From assembly GCF_900109885.1 (NCBI RefSeq), contig NZ_FOBS01000008.1, positions 62,001-126,000 on the forward strand: a DNA stretch of 64,000 bases, read 5' to 3'. The notes under the pieces are model-generated. The model worked only from the letters and a program-made list of their open reading frames with translations, was not told the origin of the DNA and did not search any database. The translations under genes and the position numbers were made by a program. The stretch is from Syntrophus gentianae. GTDB lineage: Bacteria > Desulfobacterota > Syntrophia > Syntrophales > Syntrophaceae. Of this stretch, positions 8,157 through 16,750 are shown in pieces. Every line of letters starts with the position of its first letter. Position 1 is the stretch's first letter.

Positions 8157-9386
8157 TTACTCATAGCGCAGGGCTTCGATAGGATTCAGCAGAGAGGCCT
8201 TGTATGCCGGATAGAATCCGAAGAAGATCCCCACCAGACCGGAAAAGCCGAAGGCCAGGAGAATGGACAGGGGTGAGATGACGGTCGGCCATTCGGCCAC
8301 CGTCGATAAAACTTCGGAAGCGGCGATTCCCAGGAGAATCCCCAGGATTCCCCCGGTCAAGGAGAGGGTCAGGGCCTCGATGATGAACTGAAAGCGGATA
8401 TCCCAGGTCTTCGCACCAACAGCCATCCGGATGCCGATTTCTCTGGTCCGTTCCGTCACGGACACCAGCATGATGTTCATGATTCCAATGCCGCCGACGA
8501 GGAGCGACACCGAAGCAACGGCGCCCAGCAGAAGGGCCATCACCCGGGAGGACTCTTCTGCAGCCTGCATGATCTGGGTGAGATTTCTCACGGTAAAATC
8601 ATTCTCCTGCTGCGCCCCGATGCGATGCCGCTGCTGGAGCAGTTCCGTGATCTGCTTTTCAGCTGCCTCAAGATCTTCCGAACCTCCGGCCTTGACCAGA
8701 ATGGAGCGCACCATCCCCGGAATGGAAGTCCCGAAGATCTTCTTCTGCGCCGTCGAAATGGGAATGTAGATGAGGTCATCCTGATCCTGTCCCATGGCGG
8801 ACTGGCCCTTGCTCTCAAGTACGCCGATGACCGTGAAGGGCACCTTTTTGATCCGGATGATCGAGCCGAGAGCGTCCATGGTTCCGAAGAGATTGTCCAC
8901 GACCGTCTGCCCAAGAATGGCCACCTTCGTGGCGTTCCGGATATCCTGGTCCGTAAAGGAACGTCCGGAAGCCAGGACCCAGTCCCGCACGGTAAGCATG
9001 GCCGGCGTCGTGCCGTAAATGCCAGTCGCCCAGTTCGAATCCCCGCACACCACCTGAGCGGCGCCGTTCAGGACCGGTGCAACCTCTGACACCGCGGAAC
9101 ATTCTCTGGCAATGGCCTCCGCATCCGCCACGTTCAAAGTGGCCCGCGATCCGGTCCCCAGCCTCAATCCCCCCGCGGTCATGCTGCCCGGCAGGACCAG
9201 GATCAGGTTGCTTCCCATGCTCGCGATCTGTCCCGAGATCCTGTTTCCCGCGCCGGCGCCCACAGCCAGCATGGTGATGACGGCTCCCACACCGATGATG
9301 ATCCCCAGCATGGTGAGGGCGGATCGCATCTTGTTCACCCGCAGGGCCCGGAAAGAAATTTTCAGGGTGGAGGGAAGATGAATCAT
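8157..9386 (-). CDS. MacB-type ABC transporter permease
   Basis: A 409-residue permease of the MacB/FtsX (type VII ABC) class. It has one N-terminal membrane helix (about 20-45), a large periplasmic domain (about 45-285), and three C-terminal helices. The segment containing VGGIGIMNIMLVSVTERTRE and the following EIGIRMAVGA is the cytoplasmic coupling signature of MacB. In E. coli MacB the ATPase is fused to this permease; here it is a separate gene just upstream, overlapping by four bases (ATGA). Together with the membrane fusion and TolC proteins upstream it would form a tripartite mechanotransmission exporter for peptides, macrolides or lipids. The substrate is unknown. Confidence 0.9.
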   Translation of the reverse strand: MIHLPSTLKISFRALRVNKMRSALTMLGIIIGVGAVITMLAVGAGAGNRISGQIASMGSNLILVLPGSMTAGGLRLGTGSRATLNVADAEAIARECSAVSEVAPVLNGAAQVVCGDSNWATGIYGTTPAMLTVRDWVLASGRSFTDQDIRNATKVAILGQTVVDNLFGTMDALGSIIRIKKVPFTVIGVLESKGQSAMGQDQDDLIYIPISTAQKKIFGTSIPGMVRSILVKAGGSEDLEAAEKQITELLQQRHRIGAQQENDFTVRNLTQIMQAAEESSRVMALLLGAVASVSLLVGGIGIMNIMLVSVTERTREIGIRMAVGAKTWDIRFQFIIEALTLSLTGGILGILLGIAASEVLSTVAEWPTVISPLSILLAFGFSGLVGIFFGFYPAYKASLLNPIEALRYE

Positions 9387-10075
9387 GACTTTACCACGGC
9401 TTCGTCGCGAAGAATGCGTCCGTCCCGGAACCGGATGATCCTCCTGCTGTAGGCGGCGATGTCCGGTTCATGGGTGACCAGCACGATGGTGATCCGAGAT
9501 TCCGAATTCAGACGAGTCAAAAGTTCCATGATCTCGATGCTTGTTTTCGTGTCCAGATTTCCGGTCGGCTCGTCAGCCAGAAGAAGGGGGGCATCATTGG
9601 CCAGCGCCCTGGCGATGGCAACCCTCTGCTGCTGCCCACCCGAAAGCTGATTGGGGGCATGATGCTCCCTGTCCTCCAGTCCCAGCATCTTAAGAGCCGC
9701 CAGCGCGCGCCTTCGCCTTTCCGTCGCAGAGAGGTTATTGTAAAGCATCGGCAGTTCCACATTTTCCAGGGCCGAGGTACGCGGGAGGAGATTGAATCCC
9801 TGAAAGACAAAGCCGATTTTCCGGTTCCGGATTTCAGCCAGTTCATCGCGCGTAAGACCGCCGACTTCAATGCCATCGAGGAGATATCTCCCTTTCGTCG
9901 GTTCATCCAGACAACCGATGACATTCATGAAGGTGGACTTCCCCGATCCCGATGGTCCCATGATGGCGACGAATTCCCCCCGATCAATCGTTACGGAGAC
10001 CCCATCGAGGGCCGTAACGGTATGATCCCCAATCTCATAGATTTTATAGAGATCTTTTGTTTCCAGGAGTGCCAT
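9383..10075 (-). CDS. MacB/LolD-type ABC transporter ATPase
   Basis: A 230-residue ATP-binding subunit. Walker A GPSGSGKST (40-48), the Q-loop, signature LSGGQQQR, Walker B LLLADEPTGNLD and the switch His in VTHEP are all present, with the TGNLD variant typical of the LolD/MacB/FtsE group. It powers the permease encoded immediately downstream, with which it overlaps by four bases, and starts four bases after the membrane fusion gene, so the three are one transcriptional unit. Confidence 0.93.
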   Translation of the reverse strand: MALLETKDLYKIYEIGDHTVTALDGVSVTIDRGEFVAIMGPSGSGKSTFMNVIGCLDEPTKGRYLLDGIEVGGLTRDELAEIRNRKIGFVFQGFNLLPRTSALENVELPMLYNNLSATERRRRALAALKMLGLEDREHHAPNQLSGGQQQRVAIARALANDAPLLLADEPTGNLDTKTSIEIMELLTRLNSESRITIVLVTHEPDIAAYSRRIIRFRDGRILRDEAVVKS

Positions 10076-10079
10076 GGGC

Positions 10080-11267
10080 TTAAAACATTCTCGGTCCCCG
10101 TGAGGACGACGGCGACGTCTCGTTTTTCTTTTTTTCTTTCAGGGTTTCCAGGATCACCTTCTCCCCTTCGCGCACGTTTTCGGAAAGGATCTCCGTGAAA
10201 GTCCCGTCGCTGATCCCCGCAGTCACGGCCGTACGTGCCGGCTTATTTTTTCTCAGAATATAGACCGCCTGCTCTTTTCCCCTCGTGGGACGAGCCTTGA
10301 CGCGACCATCGGCTTCAGTCGGACGGAAACGCAGGGCTCCATTCGGAACCCGGAGGACTCCCGCCTTATCGGCAAGAATAATGGAGACATTGGCCGTCAT
10401 CCCCGGCTTCAGGCGCTTATCCGGATTGTCCACCCGGACCACCACATCATAGGTCACAACATTCTGGACGTTAATAGGAGCGCTTCGCACCTCGGCGACC
10501 TTTCCCCGGAAGACAAAATCCGGATAGGCATCCACGGAAAACTCGACCGGCTGCTGAACCTGGACCTTTCCGATATCGGCTTCATCCACATTGGCGTCAA
10601 TCTGCATCCGGGTCAGATCCTGGGCGATGGTAAAGAGGGTCGGGGTCTGGAAGCTGGCGGCCACCGTCTGCCCGACATCCACATTCCGTGAGATCACCGT
10701 TCCGTCTACGGGCGAGATGATCCGGGTATAGCGCAGATTGGTTTCCGCGAAGCTCAGGGAGGCCTTTGCCTGGGCAACCTGCGCGCTGGCGGCGGAAAGC
10801 TGGGAGTGGGAAACCTGGGCGTTTGTTTCCGCCGTGTCCAGATCGCTTTGAGCAATCAGATTGCGGCCGAAGAGCGTCCTGTTTCGATCCCTCGTCCGTT
10901 TCGCATCGTTCAGGGATGCCAAAGCCTTTTCCTCGTTTGCCTTCGCCAGGAGCAGGTTTGCGCGTGCCTGCTGGACTTGCGCCTCGAAGGTGGCCGGATC
11001 GATCTGGGCGAGGAGCTGCCCCTTTTTTACGGGAGAGTTGAAATCGACATAAAGCGTCTTGATCGTTCCGGAAACCTGCGTGCCCACGAGAACCGTGGTC
11101 ACGGCGTTGACCGTTCCGGTCGCCGTAACCAACGCCCGAACATTGCCCCGAGAAACCTCTTCCGTCCTGTATTTTGGCCCTTTCTCCCCGCTCTTCAGCA
11201 GAAGATACGTCCCGGCTCCAAAGAGGAGAATCATCAGGATCATTCCGGCGAGTAGCTTCTTTTTCAC
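10080..11267 (-). CDS. MacA-type periplasmic membrane fusion protein
   Basis: A 395-residue HlyD/MacA-like adaptor. There is one N-terminal membrane anchor (about 4-23), then a split lipoyl domain (GTVNAVTTVLVGTQVSG and later SPVDGTVISRNVDVG), a long alpha-helical hairpin with Ala/Gln-rich heptads (about 95-165), beta-barrel and membrane-proximal domains, and a charged C-terminus rich in Lys, Glu and Ser. It bridges the inner-membrane ABC transporter and the TolC channel. The start is a GTG with a weak GACGGA site; a start four codons upstream is possible. The C-terminal tail is longer and more basic than in most relatives. Confidence 0.92.
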   Translation of the reverse strand: MKKKLLAGMILMILLFGAGTYLLLKSGEKGPKYRTEEVSRGNVRALVTATGTVNAVTTVLVGTQVSGTIKTLYVDFNSPVKKGQLLAQIDPATFEAQVQQARANLLLAKANEEKALASLNDAKRTRDRNRTLFGRNLIAQSDLDTAETNAQVSHSQLSAASAQVAQAKASLSFAETNLRYTRIISPVDGTVISRNVDVGQTVAASFQTPTLFTIAQDLTRMQIDANVDEADIGKVQVQQPVEFSVDAYPDFVFRGKVAEVRSAPINVQNVVTYDVVVRVDNPDKRLKPGMTANVSIILADKAGVLRVPNGALRFRPTEADGRVKARPTRGKEQAVYILRKNKPARTAVTAGISDGTFTEILSENVREGEKVILETLKEKKKNETSPSSSRGPRMF

Positions 11268-11352
11268 GTTTCCGTCTCATCCAATCTTCGTTTTATGATG
11301 TCTTACGAATCGAATATCCGCCTTTTTCGCTTTCCCTGGTACGGCCTGCCGA

Positions 11353-12630
11353 TCAGTCTCTCTTCCCGATGGATTTTTCCAGACCGGCCTGAGCGATCCG
11401 GCAATCGGTCAAGGCGGCAATATAGGCCGTTCGGGCATTGCTCAGGGACACCAGAGCGTCCGTTACCTCGATCGGATTTCCCACCCCTGCGTCATAGCGG
11501 CCGTTGGCAAGTTCCGCATTTTCTTCGGCCTGACGGACCGCGACGCGGGTCGCCTCTGTTCTCTCCTGGGCCTCCCGCAGGTTGGAAAGGGCCTGCTCCA
11601 CTTCGAGACGGATCGTTTGCCGCAGGGATGCTTCATTGGCTCGCAGGACATCGAGGCTTGCCTTGGCCTCTTCAACGGCGTACCGGGTCTGGAAACCGCT
11701 GAAGAGGGGAACATTCAGCAGGGCCCCGACGTTCCAGCCGTCACGGAGCGGGAAGTCCTCTCCGCTATAACCATAGCCGGCGGATCCAGTCACATAGGGA
11801 TAATAGCCCTTCCGGGCCAGTTTAATCGATTCATCCGCCGCCTCCACCTTTTTTCCGATCGATTGGAGGTCCGGCCGATTGCGATAGGCCCTTTCCAAAG
11901 CGTCAGCCAGATCGATCTTTTCTTTCTGAAAGAGCGGACTGTCATCGAGGGAAAATTCCGGGGCGGAGGGAATTCCCAGGGCATTGACCAGACCAACGCG
12001 GGCGATCCTGAGGTCGTTCTCAGCCCGGATGCGGTTCAGAACGGCATTGCTCAGATCCACTTCAGCCTTGGTGACATCGAATTTGGGCTTGGTTCCCACC
12101 TCAAAAAACCCTTTTGCCTGGGTTAGATGATGCTGAAACTGAGCGACGGTCTCGACGGCCACGTCCCGATTTTTTTCGGCCTGCAGGAGAGAAAAATAGG
12201 CCGATTTCACGCCGTAGACAATCTCCGTTTCCGCCCTATGGAGATCCTGGCGGAAGGAATCCGTAGTCAGTTTTTCGATATTCACCGATGTCTTTGTCTT
12301 CCCGAAATCGTAGAGCGTCTGGCTCAGGACGACACTGCTGTTATAGTCGCTGTAGGTGCTGTTTCCTGTTCTGGAACGGTTGATCCGGGTGTAGTCGGTC
12401 TGCCAGTTGACCTGAGGATAGTAGTTCGCCTGGGCCTGTCCGATCCGGCTTTCGCCGATTCGGATCGTATCCCGGGCCCCCTGAACAACAGGATGGTTTC
12501 GAAGGGCTGTTTCGACACATCGACTGAGATTCAGTCGTTCGCCCTTTTGAATGGGCACTTCAGACTTGGCCAGAGCCGGAAATAGAGCCAGCAGAAGAAT
12601 CGTCAAAAGGAAAGGTTGATATTTTTTCAT
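11353..12630 (-). CDS. TolC-family outer membrane efflux protein
   Basis: A 425-residue outer-membrane channel subunit with a signal peptide (about 1-23, ending near ALAKS). Two structural repeats contain the long coiled-coil helices of the periplasmic tunnel, for example NLSRCVETALRNHPVV near residue 35 and DLADALERAYRNRPDL in the second repeat. Trimers would form the exit duct for the MacA/ABC pump encoded downstream on the same strand. It is the first gene of the efflux operon and lies below a conspicuous double palindrome (12810-12861). Confidence 0.92.
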   Translation of the reverse strand: MKKYQPFLLTILLLALFPALAKSEVPIQKGERLNLSRCVETALRNHPVVQGARDTIRIGESRIGQAQANYYPQVNWQTDYTRINRSRTGNSTYSDYNSSVVLSQTLYDFGKTKTSVNIEKLTTDSFRQDLHRAETEIVYGVKSAYFSLLQAEKNRDVAVETVAQFQHHLTQAKGFFEVGTKPKFDVTKAEVDLSNAVLNRIRAENDLRIARVGLVNALGIPSAPEFSLDDSPLFQKEKIDLADALERAYRNRPDLQSIGKKVEAADESIKLARKGYYPYVTGSAGYGYSGEDFPLRDGWNVGALLNVPLFSGFQTRYAVEEAKASLDVLRANEASLRQTIRLEVEQALSNLREAQERTEATRVAVRQAEENAELANGRYDAGVGNPIEVTDALVSLSNARTAYIAALTDCRIAQAGLEKSIGKRD

Positions 12631-12809
12631 ACTTATCCACGTTTGTTCTGTTTCTTCAAAGCAGATACAACAAAAGGACCTCTGTTGACGGCCAAGAACA
12701 GCAACGATTATGCCCGGGGATAACGACTTTACATCTCATCGTAATAATGGCGTTATGATCTCAGGGAATGGGTGATGGAATTTTTAATGAGTGAAATGTC
12801 CGGCAGAAT

Positions 12810-12861
12810 CCGGATATTAAATATCCAGCCATGGGTTTTATCATGGATATTTAATATCCGG
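12810..12861. promoter_or_regulatory. double palindrome upstream of the tolC-macAB operon
   Basis: Two copies of the 15-base pseudo-palindrome GGATATT-A/T-AATATCC (12812-12826 and 12845-12859) have centres 33 bases apart, about three helical turns. The larger arms (12810-12827 and 12844-12861) are perfect 18-base inverted repeats of each other. They lie about 180-230 bases before the tolC start and downstream of the minus-strand deoxyhypusine-synthase-like gene. The arrangement fits cooperative binding of a dimeric repressor, as for TetR-like efflux regulators; a cruciform or terminator role is also possible, but no T-tract follows on the minus strand. Confidence 0.55.
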
Positions 12862-12915
12862 GTCTGTCGATTAAAATTCTGAAAAATCGTGACGGATCAG
12901 TGAATCTTCCCCGAT

Positions 12916-13932
12916 TCAGGCCAAGGTTTGTGCAAGCCTCCGCTGCCGTCTTTTTTTCCAGTTCCCCTGGTGGTAGACATAGCTGGCCAGAAGAGGAAGC
13001 ACGGACGTGGCTTCCGCATAAACCATCTGCTCATAGGAGACGTCCACCTTGCCCCAGGATGTCGCTTCGCGGAGCGTCGAACTGGAACAGGCGCCATCTC
13101 GTGCGTCCGCTACGGTGATCTGGATGGCGTAGCGATGCATGGGCACTTCCTTACCCAGAACCTCTGCACAGATCACGGTGTCCTGGGCAAAATTCTTTGG
13201 GACCCCTCCCCCGATCATCAGCAATCCCGAATTTTCCACGGCCATCTTGATCATGGTCAGTTCCCGGAAGTCCTTCACGGAATCAATGCTCACATGCGAA
13301 TCCGGGTGATTCGCCTGATGGAGAACCAGGCCGAAACCGGCGCTGCTGTCCGAAAAGGCCGGGCAGAAAATGGGGACATCCTGTTCAAAGGCCGTCTGGA
13401 CGAGAGAATTCTTCTTGACGGCGTGGGACGTCAGATATCGTCCCATCTCCCGGATAAATTCCCGGGAAGAATAAGGTCTGGGGGAAAGGCCGTCGGCAAT
13501 CTCCCGGACCGTGCGATCACAGATCTGCAGTTCCTCTTCATCGATGTAGGTGTCGTAGATCCGGTCGATATAAAGCCGTCGCAGCTCCTGATCATCCACA
13601 TGGGGCGTTCCCTGGTAATGGCGGAAACCCAGGGCCTCGAAGAAATCCATGTCGACAATCGTTGCTCCCGTTGCCACGATGGCATCCACCATGTTATGGC
13701 GGACCAGATCCGCATACACCTGCATGCAGCCGGCGGCGCTCGTGCTTCCCGCAATCGTGAGAATAACGGCGCAATCCTCATCGGCCAGCATGGCGTCGTA
13801 AATTTCCGCAGCCACGGCGAGATCGCGCGCCGTAAACGACATGCCCCGCATGGCCCGGATGATCTCCACGGCATTTATCTTTGTGAAATCTACATGTTCC
13901 ACGGTTGTTTTCAGATAATCCTTTTTTTCCAT
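12916..13932 (-). CDS. deoxyhypusine synthase-like protein
   Basis: A 338-residue NAD-dependent aminobutyl-transferase homologue. The C-terminal sequence SSSTLREATSWGK contains K295 at the position of the catalytic lysine of deoxyhypusine synthase, and GSTSAAG, ATGATIVD and IGGGVPKNF match the NAD-binding core. The eukaryotic and archaeal enzyme modifies eIF5A, which bacteria lack. Bacterial homologues are known, and some act as homospermidine synthases, so polyamine synthesis is the likeliest role. The start is the ATG with AGGAG five bases upstream; further upstream starts add an unrelated tail. No polyamine gene is visible next to it. Confidence 0.85.
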   Translation of the reverse strand: MEKKDYLKTTVEHVDFTKINAVEIIRAMRGMSFTARDLAVAAEIYDAMLADEDCAVILTIAGSTSAAGCMQVYADLVRHNMVDAIVATGATIVDMDFFEALGFRHYQGTPHVDDQELRRLYIDRIYDTYIDEEELQICDRTVREIADGLSPRPYSSREFIREMGRYLTSHAVKKNSLVQTAFEQDVPIFCPAFSDSSAGFGLVLHQANHPDSHVSIDSVKDFRELTMIKMAVENSGLLMIGGGVPKNFAQDTVICAEVLGKEVPMHRYAIQITVADARDGACSSSTLREATSWGKVDVSYEQMVYAEATSVLPLLASYVYHQGNWKKRRQRRLAQTLA

Positions 13933-14163
13933 ATTTTCTCCTGAGAGACAGGACGGGAAGCCCGGAGACGATTCTTCCGGCCTGCCTTTACAATTGACAA
14001 ATGAACTTTCCGCCGGAAACGCTCTCATCATTCCCTCCAGGGAAAGCCGATTCTCCGGCAACTGGTCCTACTCTTAAATCATGGCCGGATAAATGTCAAC
14101 TTCGGAAGAACCCTGAAAAAAAAATGACCCTTGTCACGAGGAATAATATCTGATAGGTGCAAT

Positions 14164-15531
14164 ATGATGAAGGAAACTACAACGGTGATACTGACCGTTT
14201 CGGAATTGAATGAACAAATCGGGAAACTCCTGGAACCCCGTTTTGACCTGATATGGGTGGAGGGAGAAGTCTCCAACCTGCGTCGCCCCTCGTCAGGACA
14301 TCTCTATTTCACCCTTAAAGATGAAAAAAGCCAGATTCGGGCTGTTATTTTCAAAAATCTTCCTGGATCGAGATCCTATCGAAACAACCGCCCTCCCCTT
14401 TTCGAACTCGAAGAAGGCCTGCGGATTCTCTGCCGCGGAAGATTGGCCGTCTATTCCCCGCGGGGGGAATATCAACTGATCCTCGATTCGCTGGAACTGC
14501 GCGGCACCGGCGCGCTTCAACGAGCTTACGAGCAGTTGAAGTCGCGCCTCCAGGCAGAAGGACTTTTTGATCCGCTCCGGAAGAAACCGATTCCTTACCT
14601 GCCCCGCCGAATCGGCGTGATCACTTCCCCCTCCGGAGCCGTGATCCGTGATATTCTGAACATTTCCGGCCGACGTTTTCCTTCCGTCTCAATCGTCGTT
14701 GCCCCGGTCAGGGTCCAGGGGTTCGAATCAGCGGGAGAGATCGTCCAGGCCTTTTCGGACCTTCATACTCTCGGCGGCATAGATGTGATCATTCTGGCCC
14801 GCGGGGGTGGGTCGCTGGAAGACCTGGCGCCCTTCAACGACGAGCGGGTCGCCCGCGCCATCTCTTCCTCTCTTATCCCCGTCATTTCCGCCGTTGGCCA
14901 CGAAACGGATTACACGATATCAGACTTTGTGGCGGACCTCCGGGCACCCACGCCTTCAGCGGCGGCGGAGCTTGCCCTTCCCAATCGGATTGAGCTGAGA
15001 GCCTGGCTGACCGACAATCAGACCCGGTTCGCTGAGGCCTGGCGCCGTAAGTTGTCGCGTCATCGTGAGTTGCTGTCCCGTCACGGTGAGCGTCTTAAAG
15101 ACCCGAACCGGAAAATTGCCGGTTTTCGTCTTGTCCTGGATGACCGCGAGGAACGCCTTCTTTCCCTTGCGCAGGAGAGGATTTCAAGGGATAAGCAAAA
15201 ACTTGCATTTTTTTCCATGCATCTTCAACAGGCTGGACCCCTCCGCAGAATCCGGAACAGCCGCCTGGAAGGAGAAGTGTTTAAAAATCGTCTTTATTCA
15301 GTCTCTCGGTTTATTTTTGAACGAGCCCGAAAGGCCTGGGCCGTTCAGGCAACCCTGCTGGATTCTCTGAGTCCCCTGGCCGTGTTGTCCCGGGGTTACA
15401 GCATTTCCCGGACCCTTCCGGAAGGCAGGATAATACGGGACGCCGCAACGCTGGCAGCGGGCGATTCCCTGGAGATACAGGTTTTCAAAGGCCGCCTCCA
15501 GGCGGAAGTTTCACGAATCTTTCCGGAGTAA
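14164..15531 (+). CDS. xseA: exodeoxyribonuclease VII large subunit
   Basis: A 455-residue nuclease subunit. It has an N-terminal OB-fold (about 10-105, including SGHLYFTLKDE), a catalytic core with ARGGGSLEDL and the downstream AVGHETD segment, a coiled-coil-rich region (about 280-400) and a C-terminal segment containing LSRGYSI. With XseB it degrades single-stranded DNA. The ATG at 14164 follows the weak AGG in GATAGG; the next codon is also ATG. An upstream TTG would add 11 residues without support. It leads the xseA-xseB-ispA-dxs-tlyA-ispH run. Confidence 0.96.
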   Translation: MMKETTTVILTVSELNEQIGKLLEPRFDLIWVEGEVSNLRRPSSGHLYFTLKDEKSQIRAVIFKNLPGSRSYRNNRPPLFELEEGLRILCRGRLAVYSPRGEYQLILDSLELRGTGALQRAYEQLKSRLQAEGLFDPLRKKPIPYLPRRIGVITSPSGAVIRDILNISGRRFPSVSIVVAPVRVQGFESAGEIVQAFSDLHTLGGIDVIILARGGGSLEDLAPFNDERVARAISSSLIPVISAVGHETDYTISDFVADLRAPTPSAAAELALPNRIELRAWLTDNQTRFAEAWRRKLSRHRELLSRHGERLKDPNRKIAGFRLVLDDREERLLSLAQERISRDKQKLAFFSMHLQQAGPLRRIRNSRLEGEVFKNRLYSVSRFIFERARKAWAVQATLLDSLSPLAVLSRGYSISRTLPEGRIIRDAATLAAGDSLEIQVFKGRLQAEVSRIFPE

Positions 15532-15549
15532 AGGAAACGAAAGGATCGT

Positions 15550-15789
15550 ATGGCAAAGGAAAAATTTGAAGAGGCGATGACCAAGCTGGAAAGCCTTGTC
15601 CGAAAAATGGAAACGGGAGAGATGACCCTGGAAGAATCCCTGAAGGCCTTCGAGGAAGGCATCCGTCTCTCCCGGCTGTGCGCAGCCCGTCTGGATGAGG
15701 CGGAAAGACGCGTGGAGCTGCTTATGCGCGAAAATAAAGAGATCTCCGTCCAGCCTTTTCCGGAGAATGGAGCAAAGAGTGAATCCTGA
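15550..15789 (+). CDS. xseB: exodeoxyribonuclease VII small subunit
   Basis: A 79-residue helical protein with the XseB pattern: KFEEAMTKLESLVRKMETGE, then LEESLKAFEEGIRLSRLC. It binds the coiled-coil arms of XseA to form the multi-subunit nuclease. It follows xseA by 18 bases with AAAGGA upstream. Its last codons overlap the start of ispA. Confidence 0.95.
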   Translation: MAKEKFEEAMTKLESLVRKMETGEMTLEESLKAFEEGIRLSRLCAARLDEAERRVELLMRENKEISVQPFPENGAKSES

Positions 15790-16693
15790 ACCTGCCTTTG
15801 ATCTGAACGCCTACCTAAAGGAACGAAAGCAGAGAATTGACGAGGCCCTCGACCGATACCTGCCCGGCGAGGAGAAATCTCCGGCAGAGCTCTTCAAAGC
15901 GATGCGTTACAGCCTCTTTGCCGGCGGAAAGCGCATTCGTCCCATTCTCTGCCTGGCGGCAGCGGAGACTGTCGGCCAATCAGCTTTTCCCGACGCCCTC
16001 CTTCCGGTTGCCTGCGCCCTGGAATACATTCATACCTATTCTCTCATCCATGACGATCTTCCGGCCATGGACAATGACGACTACCGTCGGGGCAACCCGA
16101 CCAGCCACAAGGTCTTCGGCGAGGCCTTGGCCATCCTGGCCGGGGACGCCCTCCTCACAGAGGCCTTCTCCCTGATGGCCCGGGTTGATCTTCAGGTCGG
16201 CCTTGCAGCGGAAAACCGGCTGAGAGTCATTTCGGAAATCGCCACGGCGGCCGGCGCTTTCGGCATGGTGGGAGGACAGGTCGATGATGTGCAGTCGGAA
16301 GGGAAACCGGGAAATCTGGATCTGCTGAACCAGATCCACGCCCGGAAAACGGGGGCCATGATCGTCGTTTCCCTCAGGGCCGGGGCGATTCTCGCCGGTG
16401 GGACGGAATCAGACCTTTCAGCCCTGACCGATTACGGCCACAAGATCGGGCTGGTTTTCCAGATTGCCGACGATATCCTCAACGTTGAAGGAGACCGTGA
16501 ACTCCTTGGGAAAAATACGGGAAGCGACGCCACCCGCGGGAAGATGACCTTTCCGAACCTGCTGGGACTGGAATACTCCCGGCAGAAGGCCTTTTCTCTC
16601 GTAGAGGAGGCCATAAGCGACCTTGACGTTTTTGACAGCCGGGCAACGCCCCTGCGGCGACTGGCCCGGTACTTCGTGGAACGGCGTTTTTAG
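15779..16693 (+). CDS. ispA: farnesyl/geranyl diphosphate synthase
   Basis: A 304-residue short-chain trans-prenyltransferase condensing IPP with allylic diphosphates. The first Asp-rich motif is DDLPAMD (92-98), the second is DDILN, and GGKRIRP near residue 50 binds IPP. The GTG at 15779 is preferred because GGAG lies six bases upstream; an ATG four codons earlier (15767) is the alternative. It overlaps the xseB stop. Product chain length cannot be fixed by eye, though the residues before DDLPAMD (CALEYIHTYSLIH) are of farnesyl-type synthases. Confidence 0.93.
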   Translation: MNPEPAFDLNAYLKERKQRIDEALDRYLPGEEKSPAELFKAMRYSLFAGGKRIRPILCLAAAETVGQSAFPDALLPVACALEYIHTYSLIHDDLPAMDNDDYRRGNPTSHKVFGEALAILAGDALLTEAFSLMARVDLQVGLAAENRLRVISEIATAAGAFGMVGGQVDDVQSEGKPGNLDLLNQIHARKTGAMIVVSLRAGAILAGGTESDLSALTDYGHKIGLVFQIADDILNVEGDRELLGKNTGSDATRGKMTFPNLLGLEYSRQKAFSLVEEAISDLDVFDSRATPLRRLARYFVERRF

Positions 16694-16750
16694 AATGCAC
16701 AAATAGACGAATCTCTCGTTAACAGAATAGAACGGATTTACTTCAACCTT

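Noticed and set aside
12928-13944. 338-codon plus-strand frame opposite the deoxyhypusine-synthase-like gene
   Set aside because: The minus-strand protein has clear conserved residues and a ribosome binding site; the antisense frame shows none.
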